Shown: positions 42,342 to 52,357, counted from the first letter of the stretch. The stretch: DNA of 52,453 nucleotides from Saccharibacillus endophyticus (GCF_013185185.1 NZ_JAAZWE010000014.1:1-52453), one strand, 5' to 3'. Numbers and translations: made by a program. The notes: generated by a model not told the origin, from the sequence alone.

Positions 42342-43295
42342 ATGAAGGCGTCCAAGTCATCCGCAACCGCCGAGCTGCCGCTCCTGAAAAAAAGCTCGAA
42401 GCGGGCGAAAATTTTAGCGAACTGGGAACTGTACCTCTTTATGCTCCCGGCGCTCCTGTACTTTTTGATCTTTCATTATTTCCCGATGTACGGCATTCAG
42501 ATCGCTTTCAAAAACTTCGTTCCGTCCATGGGCGTTACCGGAAGTCCCTGGGTCGGATTCGACCATTTCGAACGTTTCTTCAATTCTTATTACTTCTGGG
42601 ATCTGCTGTGGAACACGTTCAGCATCAGTTTCTACGAGCTGGCGATCGGCTTCCCGCTTCCGATTATTTTAGCTCTCGCGTTTAACGAAATTCGAAGCGG
42701 CAAGTTCAAAAAGACGGTGCAGACGGTCACCTACGCGCCGCACTTTATCTCCGTCGTCGTCATGGCCGGCATGATCATCACCTTCCTGTCGCCGAGCAAC
42801 GGCATGATCGTCATGCTGATCGAGGCGCTGGGCTTCAACGCTCCGCAATTCCTGACCGATCCGGCCTGGTTCAAAACGATGTACGTCCTGTCCGGCGTGT
42901 GGCAAAGTACCGGCTGGGGCACGATCATCTACCTCGCCGCGCTGTCGGGCGTCGATCCGCAGCTGCACGAAGCCGCGATCGTCGACGGAGCAAGCCGCTT
43001 CAAGCGCGTGCTGCATATCAATCTGCCGACCATTTTGCCGACGATCACGATCATGCTCATCTTGAACATGGGCAATATCCTGACCGTCGGGTACGAAAAA
43101 ATCCTGCTGCTGCAAAACTCGCTCAACCTGGAAGCGTCCGACGTCATCTCCACCTACGTCTACCGCGCCGGTCTGGTCGATGCCCAGTACAGCTTCTCGA
43201 CCGCGGTCGGTTTGTTCAACTCGGTCATCAACGTCATCCTGCTGGTTCTGGTCAATTGGATTGCCAGACGTACCAGCTCAAACAGTCTGTGGTAA
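42342..43295 (+). CDS. Sugar ABC transporter permease (LplB type)
   Basis: This is one of the two membrane subunits of a CUT1-type oligosaccharide importer. The 317-residue product has six membrane segments, the first at about residues 30-50 (LYLFMLPALLYFLIFHYFP), and the EAA loop near EAAIVDGASRFKRVLHINLP, which contacts the shared ATPase. No ATPase gene is in the operon, as is usual for this class, which uses a common MsmX-like ATPase encoded elsewhere. The ATG has GGGAGG upstream. It is followed by the second permease after 12 bp. Confidence 0.9.
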   Translation: MKASKSSATAELPLLKKSSKRAKILANWELYLFMLPALLYFLIFHYFPMYGIQIAFKNFVPSMGVTGSPWVGFDHFERFFNSYYFWDLLWNTFSISFYELAIGFPLPIILALAFNEIRSGKFKKTVQTVTYAPHFISVVVMAGMIITFLSPSNGMIVMLIEALGFNAPQFLTDPAWFKTMYVLSGVWQSTGWGTIIYLAALSGVDPQLHEAAIVDGASRFKRVLHINLPTILPTITIMLILNMGNILTVGYEKILLLQNSLNLEASDVISTYVYRAGLVDAQYSFSTAVGLFNSVINVILLVLVNWIARRTSSNSLW

Positions 43296-43307
43296 GGAGG
43301 GGTTGTC

Positions 43308-44219
43308 ATGGTTAAATCGATGCAAGAATCGAAAGGCGACAAAATGTTCCTGCTCGGCACGTACGTTTACCTGTGCATGGCCCTGGTCGTCGTGCTGTAT
43401 CCGCTCATCTATATCCTCAGCGCGTCGATCAGCAGTCCGCAGGCGGTCAACTCCGGGCAGATGTGGCTGTTCCCGAAAGACATCACCTGGGCCGGGTACG
43501 AGCTGGTGTTCAACAATCCGAAGATCTGGAACGGTTATCTGAACACGATCATCTACACGGTGGTCGGCACTCTGCTCAACCTGGCCGTCACGCTGCCCGC
43601 CGCGTATGCGCTCAGCCGTTCCGACTTCGTCGGCCGCAACTGGTTCATGGGCTTTATCCTGCTGACGATGTTTTTCAGCGGCGGCCTCGTTCCGACGTAT
43701 CTGGTGGTCAAAAACCTCGGCCTGATCGATACGATGGGCGCGCTGATCCTTCCGGTCGCCGCTTCCGTCTGGAATATCGTGGTGGCGCGTACCTTTTTCC
43801 AATCGACGATTCCGAAAGAACTTCAGGAAGCCGCGCATATCGACGGCTGCACGAATATCAAGCTGTTCTGGAAAATCGTGCTGCCGCTGTCGGCGCCGAT
43901 CATCGCGGTCATGGCTTTGTTTTACGGCGTCGGGCATTGGAACAGTTATTTCTCCTCGCTGATCTACCTGAACAGCGAATCCAAATATCCGCTGCAAATG
44001 GTGCTGCGTCAAATTCTCGTGCTTCAGGAAATGTCGGCGGAAATGAACGGAGCGGGCGTCAGCGGAGAAGTCGCCCAGGCAATGAACTCCAAAGCCGAAA
44101 CGGCTTCCCTGATCAAATACGGCGTCATCGTCGTCTCCACGCTTCCGATCATCGCCGTGTATCCGTTCCTGCAGCGTTATTTCGTACAGGGGGTGATGAT
44201 CGGTTCGGTCAAAGGGTAA
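43308..44219 (+). CDS. Sugar ABC transporter permease (YtcP type)
   Basis: The second permease of the CUT1 importer. The 303-residue product has six membrane segments, the first at about residues 12-32 (LGTYVYLCMALVVVLYPLIY), and the EAA loop near LQEAAHIDGCTNIKLFWKIVLP. The C-terminal RYFVQGVMIGSVKG is typical of the family. The ATG has AAGGAGG upstream. It lies between the first permease and the binding lipoprotein. Confidence 0.9.
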   Translation: MVKSMQESKGDKMFLLGTYVYLCMALVVVLYPLIYILSASISSPQAVNSGQMWLFPKDITWAGYELVFNNPKIWNGYLNTIIYTVVGTLLNLAVTLPAAYALSRSDFVGRNWFMGFILLTMFFSGGLVPTYLVVKNLGLIDTMGALILPVAASVWNIVVARTFFQSTIPKELQEAAHIDGCTNIKLFWKIVLPLSAPIIAVMALFYGVGHWNSYFSSLIYLNSESKYPLQMVLRQILVLQEMSAEMNGAGVSGEVAQAMNSKAETASLIKYGVIVVSTLPIIAVYPFLQRYFVQGVMIGSVKG

Positions 44220-44256
44220 GCTTACGGTACTTACTTAAAACAGAGGGGGATTTACC

Positions 44257-45861
44257 ATGAATATTCGAAGCAAAGCCTGGAAGCTGCTGATGGTGGGAGG
44301 GCTCGGCGCATCGCTGCTCGCAGGCTGCGGCGGCGGAGAAGAAGCATCGAACAGCGCGGAAAGCGTAACGGTAAGCAAAGAAGGTTTCCCGATTGTCGAA
44401 CAACCGATCACCCTGACGATGATGGCGCCGGACGTCGGCATTCAGAACTGGGAGGACATGGTCGTTCTTCAGGAAATGGAGAAGATGTCCAACATCAAGT
44501 TCGAATACAAAAACGCGCCGAAAGACAGCTTCGAAACGAAAAAGAACCTGGTCTTCGCCAGCGAAGATTACCCGGACGTGTTCTATGCGGCCGGCCTGAC
44601 GGCTTCCGAGCAGCTCAAGTACGGCGAGCAGGGCGTTCTGGTTCCGCTGGAAGACATGATCGACGAGTACGCGCCGAACTTCAAAGCGCTGCTCGACGAA
44701 TACCCGGACGTCCGCAAGTCGATCACGGCGCCGGACGGCCATATCTACTCGCTGCCGGTCGTGGAGTTCAGCCAGCACTGGTACCGCAACCCGATGTGGT
44801 ATAACGGCGAGTTCTTGGAAAAGCTCGGCGTCGACAAGCTGCCGGAAACGACCGAAGAGTTGTACGATTACCTGAAACGCGTCAAAGAAGAAGATCCGAA
44901 CGGCAACGGCGAAGCCGACGAGATTCCGATCTCTTCCGTAACCACGCCCGCGGCGAATATCCGCGATATCCGCACCTGGCTGCTGGGCGCGTTCGGCGCT
45001 TACGAAGAAGAAATCTACGTGGACGACAGCGACGTCGTGCATTACACCCCGATGGACGAGAGTTTCAAGCACTATCTGGAATACATGAACCGCCTATGGG
45101 CCGACGGCCTGCTTGACCCGGAAAGCTTCTCGCAAACGGCCGAGCAGAAAAAAGCCAAAGGCCAAAACAACCAGCTCGCCCTGTTCTCGGACTGGAACGC
45201 CTACATGACCAAAGGCGGCGAGCCTTCGACCGAAGATCCGATGTTCCTGCCCGTGCGCAGCGAGTACGTCGAAAAAGCGGCGATCGCGAAAAACCGCGGC
45301 ATCACGACGGGCGCTTTCGCGATCACGAAAACGAACCCGCATCCGGAAGCTTCGCTGCGTTGGGTCGACTACCTGTATTCGTACGAAGGCGCCCTGCTGT
45401 TCAACAAAGGACCGGAAGGCACGCTGTGGGAATACGAGAACGAAGCGGACCGCACCAAAAAGTACCTGCCGGTACCGGACGGCCAAGACCGCGAAGATTA
45501 CCGCGCGACGCTGACGCCGAACTACGGCATCCCGGCTCCGACCGTAACGACGGACGATATCGGCAAAGGGCTGACGACGGATTTCGATACCTGGGTATCC
45601 GAAGAAACGCAAACCAAGCTGCTGGATAACGGCGCGCGCATTCCGTTCCCTGCCCTGTTCCTGACGGTCGAAGAGCAATCGGAGATCAACAGCCTGAACT
45701 CCGACCTCAGCACTTACGTGAAGCAGATGGAAGCGAAGTTCATCACGGGCGCGGAGCCGATGAGCGGTTGGGACAACTATGTGGCGACGCTGAAAAAGAT
45801 GGGGGCCGAGCGCGTAGCGGAGATCAATCAAGCCGCTTATGACCGTTGGAAATCGAACTAA
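44257..45861 (+). CDS. Extracellular solute-binding lipoprotein (oligosaccharide)
   Basis: This protein captures the sugar outside the membrane and delivers it to the permeases. The 534-residue product has a lipoprotein signal with LLAGC and lipidated C24, then a type I oligosaccharide-binding fold of the LipO-like size. Segments such as DPNGNGEADEIPI, which resembles a calcium loop, and LNSDLSTYVKQMEAKFITG near the end are typical. The ATG follows AGAGGGGG. The ligand is inferred from the adjoining mannosidase and GH130 genes. Confidence 0.91.
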   Translation: MNIRSKAWKLLMVGGLGASLLAGCGGGEEASNSAESVTVSKEGFPIVEQPITLTMMAPDVGIQNWEDMVVLQEMEKMSNIKFEYKNAPKDSFETKKNLVFASEDYPDVFYAAGLTASEQLKYGEQGVLVPLEDMIDEYAPNFKALLDEYPDVRKSITAPDGHIYSLPVVEFSQHWYRNPMWYNGEFLEKLGVDKLPETTEELYDYLKRVKEEDPNGNGEADEIPISSVTTPAANIRDIRTWLLGAFGAYEEEIYVDDSDVVHYTPMDESFKHYLEYMNRLWADGLLDPESFSQTAEQKKAKGQNNQLALFSDWNAYMTKGGEPSTEDPMFLPVRSEYVEKAAIAKNRGITTGAFAITKTNPHPEASLRWVDYLYSYEGALLFNKGPEGTLWEYENEADRTKKYLPVPDGQDREDYRATLTPNYGIPAPTVTTDDIGKGLTTDFDTWVSEETQTKLLDNGARIPFPALFLTVEEQSEINSLNSDLSTYVKQMEAKFITGAEPMSGWDNYVATLKKMGAERVAEINQAAYDRWKSN

Positions 45862-46014
45862 TCCCGAGCGAGCGAACGAATGTTTGAAGCGAAATAGCGC
45901 AATTAGGGCGGGGGGAACGGCGAAAAGGAAACCGTGACGGGGAAACCCGAAGTATCTCCTTTTCCCGAACCGACCCGCCTGCTTATTTTAGACCCGGAAA
46001 GGCGTGAGCCGAAC

Positions 46015-48402
46015 ATGAAGCACAAGCAACCGTCCCGCTCCGCAGTCGTCGAAGAACGCATCGGCAAGCTGTTGAAGGACATGTCGCTGGAGGAAAAAGT
46101 CGGTCAGCTCGCCCAGCCGTTCGGCTGGACCTGCTACGAAAGAAAAGCGGACGGCTCCGTCGAACTGACGGAATCCTTCAAACGCCGCGCGGCCGAAGGC
46201 GGCGTCGGTTCGTTATACGGCACGCTGCGCGCCGACCCTTGGACCGGCGTCACGCTCGAAACCGGCTTATCGCCGGAAGACGGCGCGAAGCTGGTCAACG
46301 AGATGCAGGCGCACGCGCTGGAGCACGGACGTCACGGCATTCCGATCCTGTTCGGCGAAGAATGTTCGCACGGCCACATGGCGATCGGCGCTACGGTATT
46401 CCCGGTTCCGATCTCGGTCGGCAGTACGTGGAATCCGGAGCTGTACGAAGAGATGTGCCGGGCCGTAGCGTTGGAGACGCGCAGCCAAGGCGGCGCAGCA
46501 ACCTATTCGCCCGTGCTCGACGTCGTGCGCGATCCGCGTTGGGGGCGGACCGAAGAATGTTACGGGGAAGATCCGCATCTGACCTCGGTGCTGGGTCGGG
46601 CAGCCGTGCAAGGTCTTCAAGGCAAAAGCGGCGACCTGTCCGCGGACGACGCCATCCTCGCGACGCTCAAGCATTTTGCCGCTTACGGAAGCTCGGAAGG
46701 CGGACGCAACTCCGCTCCGGTCCACATGGGTCCGCGCGAACTGCACGAGATCGACCTGCTGCCGTTCCGCCATGCGGTGGACGCCGGAGCCAGATCGGTC
46801 ATGACCGCCTATAACGAGATCGACGGCATCCCCTGCACGACCAACCGCCATCTGCTGCAGGATATTTTGCGCGACGAATGGGGCTTCGACGGGTTCGTCA
46901 TTACCGACTGCGGCGCGCTCGGCCTGCTGACTTCCGGACAAAACACGGCGGAAGACGGCACGGATTCGTCGGCGCAGGCCGTTTTGGCCGGCGTGGATAT
47001 GGAAATGTCCGGCGAGATGTTCGATCGGCATCTGTTGGCGGCCGTGCATGAAGGGCTGTTAAGCGAAGCCGACGTGGATCGGTCCGTACGCCGCGTGCTG
47101 GAAATGAAGTTTGATCTGGGGCTGTTCGACCGTCCGTTCGTCGATCCGAAGCGGGCCTCGGAAGTGATCGGCAGCGAGGAGCATCGGAAGTTGGCGCGTA
47201 AAGTCGCTTCCGAAAGCATCGTGCTGTTGAAAAACGAAGGCGATATTCTGCCGTTGCAACGCTCGGACTTTCTCGGCGCAGGCGTTACGCATGATGCTTC
47301 GCGTGCCGGCAAAAAGATCGCCGTGATCGGTCCCAACGCGGACGCTCCCTACAACCAGCTCGGCGATTACACCTCTCCGCAGCCTGCCGGAGCGATCGCG
47401 ACGGTATTGGACGGCGTGCGCGCCGCTCTGGGCGAGCAGCCGGGCAGCGACACCGCGGACAGCCGAGTGCTGTACGCGCCGGGCTGCCGGATTCGCGGCG
47501 AATCGCGCGAAGGCTTCCCGGCCGCGCTGCACAAAGCCGAACAAGCCGATACCATCATCCTCGTGCTCGGCGGTTCCAGCGCACGCGACTTCGGCGAAGG
47601 CACGATCGACCTGCAAACGGGCGCTTCCGTCGTGACCGAAAATTCGTGGAACGATATGGAATGCGGCGAAGGCATCGACCGTTCGACGCTCAACCTGGCC
47701 GGGGTACAGCTTGAACTGGCGCAGGAGATTTTCAAGTTGGGCAAGCCCGTGATCGTCGTCTACATCAACGGCCGCCCGATCTCCGAACCTTGGATCGTCG
47801 AAAATGCCCATGCGATCCTCGAAGCGTGGTATCCGGGCCAGGAAGGCGGACATGCGATCGCGGACATTCTGTTCGGCGACGCGAACCCTTCCGGCAGACT
47901 GACCCTCGGCATCCCGAAGCACGTCGGCCAACTTCCGGTGTACCATTACAAACGCAGAACCCGCGGCAAACGCTACCTGGAAGACGACTTCGAAGCGCAG
48001 TACCCGTTCGGCTTCGGCTTAAGCTACACGGAGTTCCGCTACGACAATATACGGCTCGACGCCGATACGATACATGCCGACGGACAAACGACCCTTTCGA
48101 TCGACGTGACCAACGCGGGCAGCCGAACCGGCCAAGAAGTCGTGCAGCTTTACGTATCCGACCTGGCCGCTTCCGTCGTGCGTCCGGAGAAAATGTTGAA
48201 AGACTTCCGTAAAATCTCGCTGTCCCCGGGCGAAAAGAAAACCGTGACGTTCACCGTCGGCCGCGAACATTTGGAGTTTGTCGGACCTGATCTGAAGTGG
48301 TGCGTGGAACCGGGTCTGTTCCGCCTTACGGCAGGCCCGAGCTCGATCGAAGGCTTGACCGCCGAACTTCGGGTGAACGCAAGCGCACTTGCCGCGCGTT
48401 AG
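46015..48402 (+). CDS. GH3 family beta-glycosidase
   Basis: GH3 enzymes remove terminal beta-linked sugars. The 795-residue product has the N-terminal barrel with KHFAAYG (219-225) and the nucleophile D298 in GFVITDCGAL, then the alpha/beta sandwich domain and a C-terminal fibronectin type III-like domain (PFGFGLSYTEF onward). No signal peptide is seen. I chose the ATG of MKHKQPSRSA because family similarity starts there; a GTG at 45934 with AAAAGGAAA is an alternative. The sugar removed cannot be read from the sequence; beta-glucose, xylose or mannose are possible. Confidence 0.88.
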   Translation: MKHKQPSRSAVVEERIGKLLKDMSLEEKVGQLAQPFGWTCYERKADGSVELTESFKRRAAEGGVGSLYGTLRADPWTGVTLETGLSPEDGAKLVNEMQAHALEHGRHGIPILFGEECSHGHMAIGATVFPVPISVGSTWNPELYEEMCRAVALETRSQGGAATYSPVLDVVRDPRWGRTEECYGEDPHLTSVLGRAAVQGLQGKSGDLSADDAILATLKHFAAYGSSEGGRNSAPVHMGPRELHEIDLLPFRHAVDAGARSVMTAYNEIDGIPCTTNRHLLQDILRDEWGFDGFVITDCGALGLLTSGQNTAEDGTDSSAQAVLAGVDMEMSGEMFDRHLLAAVHEGLLSEADVDRSVRRVLEMKFDLGLFDRPFVDPKRASEVIGSEEHRKLARKVASESIVLLKNEGDILPLQRSDFLGAGVTHDASRAGKKIAVIGPNADAPYNQLGDYTSPQPAGAIATVLDGVRAALGEQPGSDTADSRVLYAPGCRIRGESREGFPAALHKAEQADTIILVLGGSSARDFGEGTIDLQTGASVVTENSWNDMECGEGIDRSTLNLAGVQLELAQEIFKLGKPVIVVYINGRPISEPWIVENAHAILEAWYPGQEGGHAIADILFGDANPSGRLTLGIPKHVGQLPVYHYKRRTRGKRYLEDDFEAQYPFGFGLSYTEFRYDNIRLDADTIHADGQTTLSIDVTNAGSRTGQEVVQLYVSDLAASVVRPEKMLKDFRKISLSPGEKKTVTFTVGREHLEFVGPDLKWCVEPGLFRLTAGPSSIEGLTAELRVNASALAAR

Positions 48403-48453
48403 CGCGGCCGGTTAAAATTTTTGACTATTTTTAAGCAGGAGGCATCCCATACC

Positions 48454-49479
48454 ATGAAAATTACCCGACATCCCGAAAATCCGATCGTTGTACCGGGTCT
48501 CTACGACTGGCGCAAAGCGACCGTCTTCAATCCCGCCGTCATTATCGACAACGGCAAATTCTACATGATCGAACGCACCGCCGGATCGCTGACGCCGTGC
48601 AAAAACTTCCTCGGCCTGCTCGAAAGCGAAGACGGCGTTCATTTTACACATGTCAAAGACGAGCCGGTCCTAACCCCCGACGAACTCGGCTTCCCTTACG
48701 GCAGCGTGCAAGACCCTCGGGTGGTCAAGATCGACGGAACCTTTTACATGAACTACGCTCTGCGTCCTTGCGCCATGAGCTACTACCCGACCAACACCGG
48801 CATCCCAGAACGTTCGATTCCCGAGTATCCGGACGGCTGGGGCGAAGAAGAAGGCCATTGGCTGACCCGTTCCTCGATCGCGAAGTCCGACAATCTGATC
48901 GATTGGGAGTTCGTGGCCGATACGACGCCGCTGGACATCAATGACCGCGACAACATTTTGTTCCCGGAAAAAATAAACGGCCGTTACGCACTGCTGCGTC
49001 GGCCGGAAGAATATGTGGGCGAAGCTTACGGAACGGAAAAAGCCGCGATGTGGATTACCTACTCCGACGACCTCATCCATTGGGACGAACCGAAGCTGCT
49101 TGCCAAAGCGGAAAACCTGTCCTGGGAGGGCCGCAAAATCGGAGGCTCTACCCCGCCCGTTCGTACGGATAAAGGCTGGTTGGTGCTGTACCACGGCGTG
49201 GATGAGAATATCGTCTACCGGGTCGGCGCGCTGCTGCTTGATCTCGACAACCCGGAAAACGTGCTCGCCCGTACCTGGGAACCGATCATGGAGCCGGAAA
49301 CGTATTACGAGAAGTTCGGTTACCAGATCCCTAACGTCGTGTTTCCGACCGGCAACGTGATCAAAGACGATCTGCTCTATATTTATTACGGCGTAACCGA
49401 TACCGCGATCGCTTTGGCGACGATACCGGTGGACGAGCTGGTGGAGCATGTGCTGACTTCCGCGAAAATTCAGGCGTAA
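48454..49479 (+). CDS. GH130 beta-mannoside phosphorylase
   Basis: GH130 enzymes cleave beta-mannosides with phosphate or water, for example Man-beta-1,4-GlcNAc to mannose 1-phosphate and GlcNAc. The 341-residue five-bladed propeller has NPAVIIDNGKFYM, the YGSVQDPRVVKIDG segment, FPEKINGRYALLRRPEEY and GGSTPPVRTDKGWLVLYHG. The ATG follows AGGAGG. It ends the five-gene import operon. Which GH130 subgroup, and so phosphorolysis or hydrolysis, needs alignment. Confidence 0.9.
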   Translation: MKITRHPENPIVVPGLYDWRKATVFNPAVIIDNGKFYMIERTAGSLTPCKNFLGLLESEDGVHFTHVKDEPVLTPDELGFPYGSVQDPRVVKIDGTFYMNYALRPCAMSYYPTNTGIPERSIPEYPDGWGEEEGHWLTRSSIAKSDNLIDWEFVADTTPLDINDRDNILFPEKINGRYALLRRPEEYVGEAYGTEKAAMWITYSDDLIHWDEPKLLAKAENLSWEGRKIGGSTPPVRTDKGWLVLYHGVDENIVYRVGALLLDLDNPENVLARTWEPIMEPETYYEKFGYQIPNVVFPTGNVIKDDLLYIYYGVTDTAIALATIPVDELVEHVLTSAKIQA

Positions 49480-49512
49480 GCCTGAAAATTTTTAAGAATT
49501 TCCGGCTTTTTC
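49478..49512 (+). terminator. Terminator of the import operon
   Basis: AAGCC and GAAAAT pair with ATTTCC and GGCTT, followed by TTTC. It lies between the convergent GH130 and AraC genes. Confidence 0.65.
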
Positions 49513-49515
49513 GGA

Positions 49516-51834
49516 CTATGCGCGTTTAGACGCTTTCAGCTTGCGATACTGTCCCGGCGTGAAGCCCATTTCTTTTTTAAAACGGCGAATAAAGTTGGGC
49601 GCGTCCAGATAACCGACCTGCTCGATGATTTCTTTCAGCGGCGCGCTGGTCGTTTCCAACTGCCGGATCACTTCGTCCACGCGGCGGCGCCAAATGTACT
49701 GCGAAAAATTCAATCCCGTTTTTTCTTTGAAGCTGCGGCTCAAGTAAGACGTGGACACCGAATACTTCAGCGCGAGATGCTCCAGGCTCAGCGTATAATC
49801 GGAGAATCGGTCGTCCACGTCTTTTACGATTTCGTCGATCAACGTATCCCTCTTCTCTTCCGTGCTGCGCTCGACCTGCTGACAGATCTCCGAAGCCAGC
49901 GATACCAACCGGCTTTCCAAGTCTTCCAATGTTTCGAACGAAGCCAGCACCGAAATATCCGCGAACACTTCTTTCATCCCGAGCTCGGAAGCGGTGCGAA
50001 GCAGGGAGTTCAGCACGTCGAAACAGATGCAGCGCAGCAAATGCACGGACAGCGGTTCTTTTTTTAGCGTGTCCATGATGTCCGAAATAATCCGTACCGC
50101 CACCAGCGTACTTCCTTGCTTCAGACTCTGATCCAGCTTCAAAATCATTTTGCGAGGAATCCAGAAACTGCCTTCCTCCGTGCTTTCCGAATCGGATAGC
50201 TGCTCGAAATAGATGACGCGCTCGCGTCCGTTCATTTTGCGATACTCCAACGCGGCCGCCGCTTCCACAAACGACTGATTCAGCGAATCAACATCCTCGT
50301 AAGCCGAGCCCACCCCGATATGCGGAGAAGACGGCAGCGCTTTTTCCGCGATATGACGCACAGCCTCGATCGTCCGCTCAATACGGGCCGGCAATGTCTC
50401 GCCCGTTTTTTGCTCGTCGAGCGTGATAACCAAAGCCAACTGATCGTCCGCGGAAAACTCGACCCCGAACACTCTTGCGCCCGCTTCCCCAACCTCCAGG
50501 CAACCAAGAGCTTCGCCGATATCATTCCCCTCTTCGGGCACGAATCGGTTATCCGCAGGATCGCTCCAAGATAGAATTGCCGTTAAATAAATGCCTTTTC
50601 CCTTGGTGAATCCCAGTCCGATCTCATCGATCGTCTTCATCATTTCCCGATCGTTCGGACGGCCGTGCTTGAGCAGCAGTAACAGGCATTGGTTTCGTAC
50701 AAAAGGCTGCTGCATATCGATTCTGGCATTGTAATCGCGAATCGTCTGCCGGATCGAGTCCCATTCATTGGAGGCCTTCATGGCCGCTCCGCTTTGAATG
50801 CCGACGAACTCCATCAGATCCTTGACCGGGTGATACTGCCGTTTGGCGAGGATCATGGCCGCCGCACTGCCTGTCAGAACGACAAGGGCAAACACGATCA
50901 TAATCAACGTCTGTACATGAGCCACGCGTCCGAAAAACTGATGGCTCGGCATCGTCATGACGTACGTCCAATTGTTCTCGTCCGATTTGACCGATACGAC
51001 CGATTGCATCTCCCCGGCCAACTCCATGCTATGAATGCCCGGTTCCAACTGCGCCAGCGTATTCCATTCCCCGTTGGGCATTTCCGCTCCGCGACTGTTG
51101 GTCGTCAGTACTTCTCCATTCTCGTTGAAAATGTAATTGCTGCCATTGACGTCATTGAGGATGGAATCCATCACTCCGGTCAATTTGGATTCCTTCATTA
51201 AATAAACGACGGCTCCGTACGGGTACGGGTCGTTCGTTTTGATCGGTACGATGTAGGTCAGCAGCGGCTCCTGCCGCGAATACATATTCACCATCTCCGC
51301 TGCGCGAACCAAGGGTTGATCGATCTCGTTCAGATTGCTTCGCACCTGTTCCGACGACCAATTTTCGAAACGGTACTCTCTGTTAAACACCACGTTTAGA
51401 TCCGCAAGGCCCCGGTACGAATAAATTTTCTCATCGCCGTGCATATATAAAAGCAGATCCTCCACAATGCTGTTGCTTGCTTTGTAATTAGCTAACGTGC
51501 GGATTGCTTCTTGCGCGGATAACGGATTAGTAAGCATATAAGGCGTCAAATGCTCATCGTAAGAAATCCGGCTGGCCAGCGCATGCAGCTCGCTCATCCG
51601 GTCGTCGATCGTCAGCTTCACTTGACTGAGTTGATTAACTTTGGACTGCTCAATTTCCGAACGCAGGTTCTTGACAGCGCTATCATACACAAATACGGTA
51701 AGTGCCGTTAAAGGAATCAGGAACGCCAGAATATAAGACAGCGCGTACCGAAACAAAAGCCTGGACTTCACAAAGTTCCATCTCTCTTTAAAAACCGCCC
51801 GGGACCCGTACAAAGCTTGCATTCGCCGTTTCAT
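49516..51834 (-). CDS. Membrane-bound AraC family regulator
   Basis: This type joins an outside sensor to a DNA-binding domain in one chain. The 772-residue product has a first membrane segment at about 28-50 (LLFRYALSYILAFLIPLTAL), an extracellular sensor of about 240 residues, a second segment near 300-325 (LIMIVFALVVLTGSAAAMIL), a cytoplasmic region and a C-terminal AraC helix-turn-helix pair (LALKYSVSTSYLSRSFKEKTG and IIEQVGYLDAPNFIRRFKKEMG). The ATG follows AAAGGGGGCG. Convergent with the import operon, it probably senses an extracellular sugar and activates mannoside uptake. Confidence 0.92.
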   Translation of the reverse strand: MKRRMQALYGSRAVFKERWNFVKSRLLFRYALSYILAFLIPLTALTVFVYDSAVKNLRSEIEQSKVNQLSQVKLTIDDRMSELHALASRISYDEHLTPYMLTNPLSAQEAIRTLANYKASNSIVEDLLLYMHGDEKIYSYRGLADLNVVFNREYRFENWSSEQVRSNLNEIDQPLVRAAEMVNMYSRQEPLLTYIVPIKTNDPYPYGAVVYLMKESKLTGVMDSILNDVNGSNYIFNENGEVLTTNSRGAEMPNGEWNTLAQLEPGIHSMELAGEMQSVVSVKSDENNWTYVMTMPSHQFFGRVAHVQTLIMIVFALVVLTGSAAAMILAKRQYHPVKDLMEFVGIQSGAAMKASNEWDSIRQTIRDYNARIDMQQPFVRNQCLLLLLKHGRPNDREMMKTIDEIGLGFTKGKGIYLTAILSWSDPADNRFVPEEGNDIGEALGCLEVGEAGARVFGVEFSADDQLALVITLDEQKTGETLPARIERTIEAVRHIAEKALPSSPHIGVGSAYEDVDSLNQSFVEAAAALEYRKMNGRERVIYFEQLSDSESTEEGSFWIPRKMILKLDQSLKQGSTLVAVRIISDIMDTLKKEPLSVHLLRCICFDVLNSLLRTASELGMKEVFADISVLASFETLEDLESRLVSLASEICQQVERSTEEKRDTLIDEIVKDVDDRFSDYTLSLEHLALKYSVSTSYLSRSFKEKTGLNFSQYIWRRRVDEVIRQLETTSAPLKEIIEQVGYLDAPNFIRRFKKEMGFTPGQYRKLKASKRA

Positions 51835-51861
51835 GGTTCGCCCCCTTTTGCCGATGATGTT

Positions 51862-51883
51862 TTAAACATTATAACGTTATATT
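51862..51883 (-). promoter_or_regulatory. Palindromic operator candidate of the AraC gene
   Basis: This 22-bp site is identical to 32143-32164, including the perfect palindrome TATAACGTTATA (51870-51881). It lies 28 nt before the AraC ATG and contains a -10-like TATAAT (51868-51873, minus strand) with no good -35 box. A protein bound here would cover the promoter. Confidence 0.6.
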
Positions 51884-51900
51884 CATTTTCTCGCTAGGGG

Positions 51901-52003
51901 GAGCGAGTCTTTTTCAAGCTTCGCTTCGTTGTCCTTTGCCCTTCTATTGAATAAAATATTAGAGGTGAGGGGAAAGGCGCTCCGGTTCGAAAAAGACTCG
52001 CTC
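51901..52003. repeat. Long inverted repeat, family A copy 3
   Basis: The outer arms GAGCGAGTCTTTTTC and GAAAAAGACTCGCTC are perfect complements. The centre has CGCTTCGTTGTCCTTT and AAAGGCGCTCCGGTTCGAA around a longer AT-rich tip. Compared with copy 2 the outer arms are changed on both sides so that pairing is kept. The 3' flank GTAGGTAGGGAAGG also resembles copy 2. Confidence 0.75.
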
Positions 52004-52357
52004 TGGGCGTAGGTAGGGAAGGCCTCTCAAGCCTCTTGGCGCTTGAGAGATCGAGAACTAAAGATCTGATGCGGCTCCCGATCAGCCGCAGTAAAGAGGT
52101 AGCGGCGTTGCCGACTACATACAAAAGAACAAAAATGAAAGCAATAATCAGAAAGAAAACGGAAATAAAGAAGAAAGCAAAGAGCTTAAAGAGTAGCGAA
52201 TGTAATAAGCGAAGCGAATTAATTTTTAAGTTCTCCGCTCCTACAGAGCGTAGGGAGAACCCTTGGCGCGACTTTGGGCTTGCCGTCTGGCAAACCAGGG
52301 AAGCGACAAGGTTTCTCCCTCAGCTACCTCCCTCGTGTGTGTCGATTCCGAATATAA
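52004..52357. other. Intergenic region between the AraC gene and 5S rRNA
   Basis: No gene is seen. Three more hairpins are visible: CTCTCAAGC with GCTTGAGAG near 52024-52050, TGCGGCT with AGCCGCA near 52069-52090, and a long one at 52258-52314 pairing CTTGGCGCGACTT and TTGCC with GGCAA and AAGCGACAAGG. A purine-rich stretch lies at 52124-52198, as also follows family A copy 2. Confidence 0.5.

Noticed and set aside
32225..51834. Recently integrated mobile element carrying the sugar genes
   Set aside because: No integrase, transposase, attachment repeats or insertion sequence is seen, and base composition is like the flanks except for intergenic gaps.
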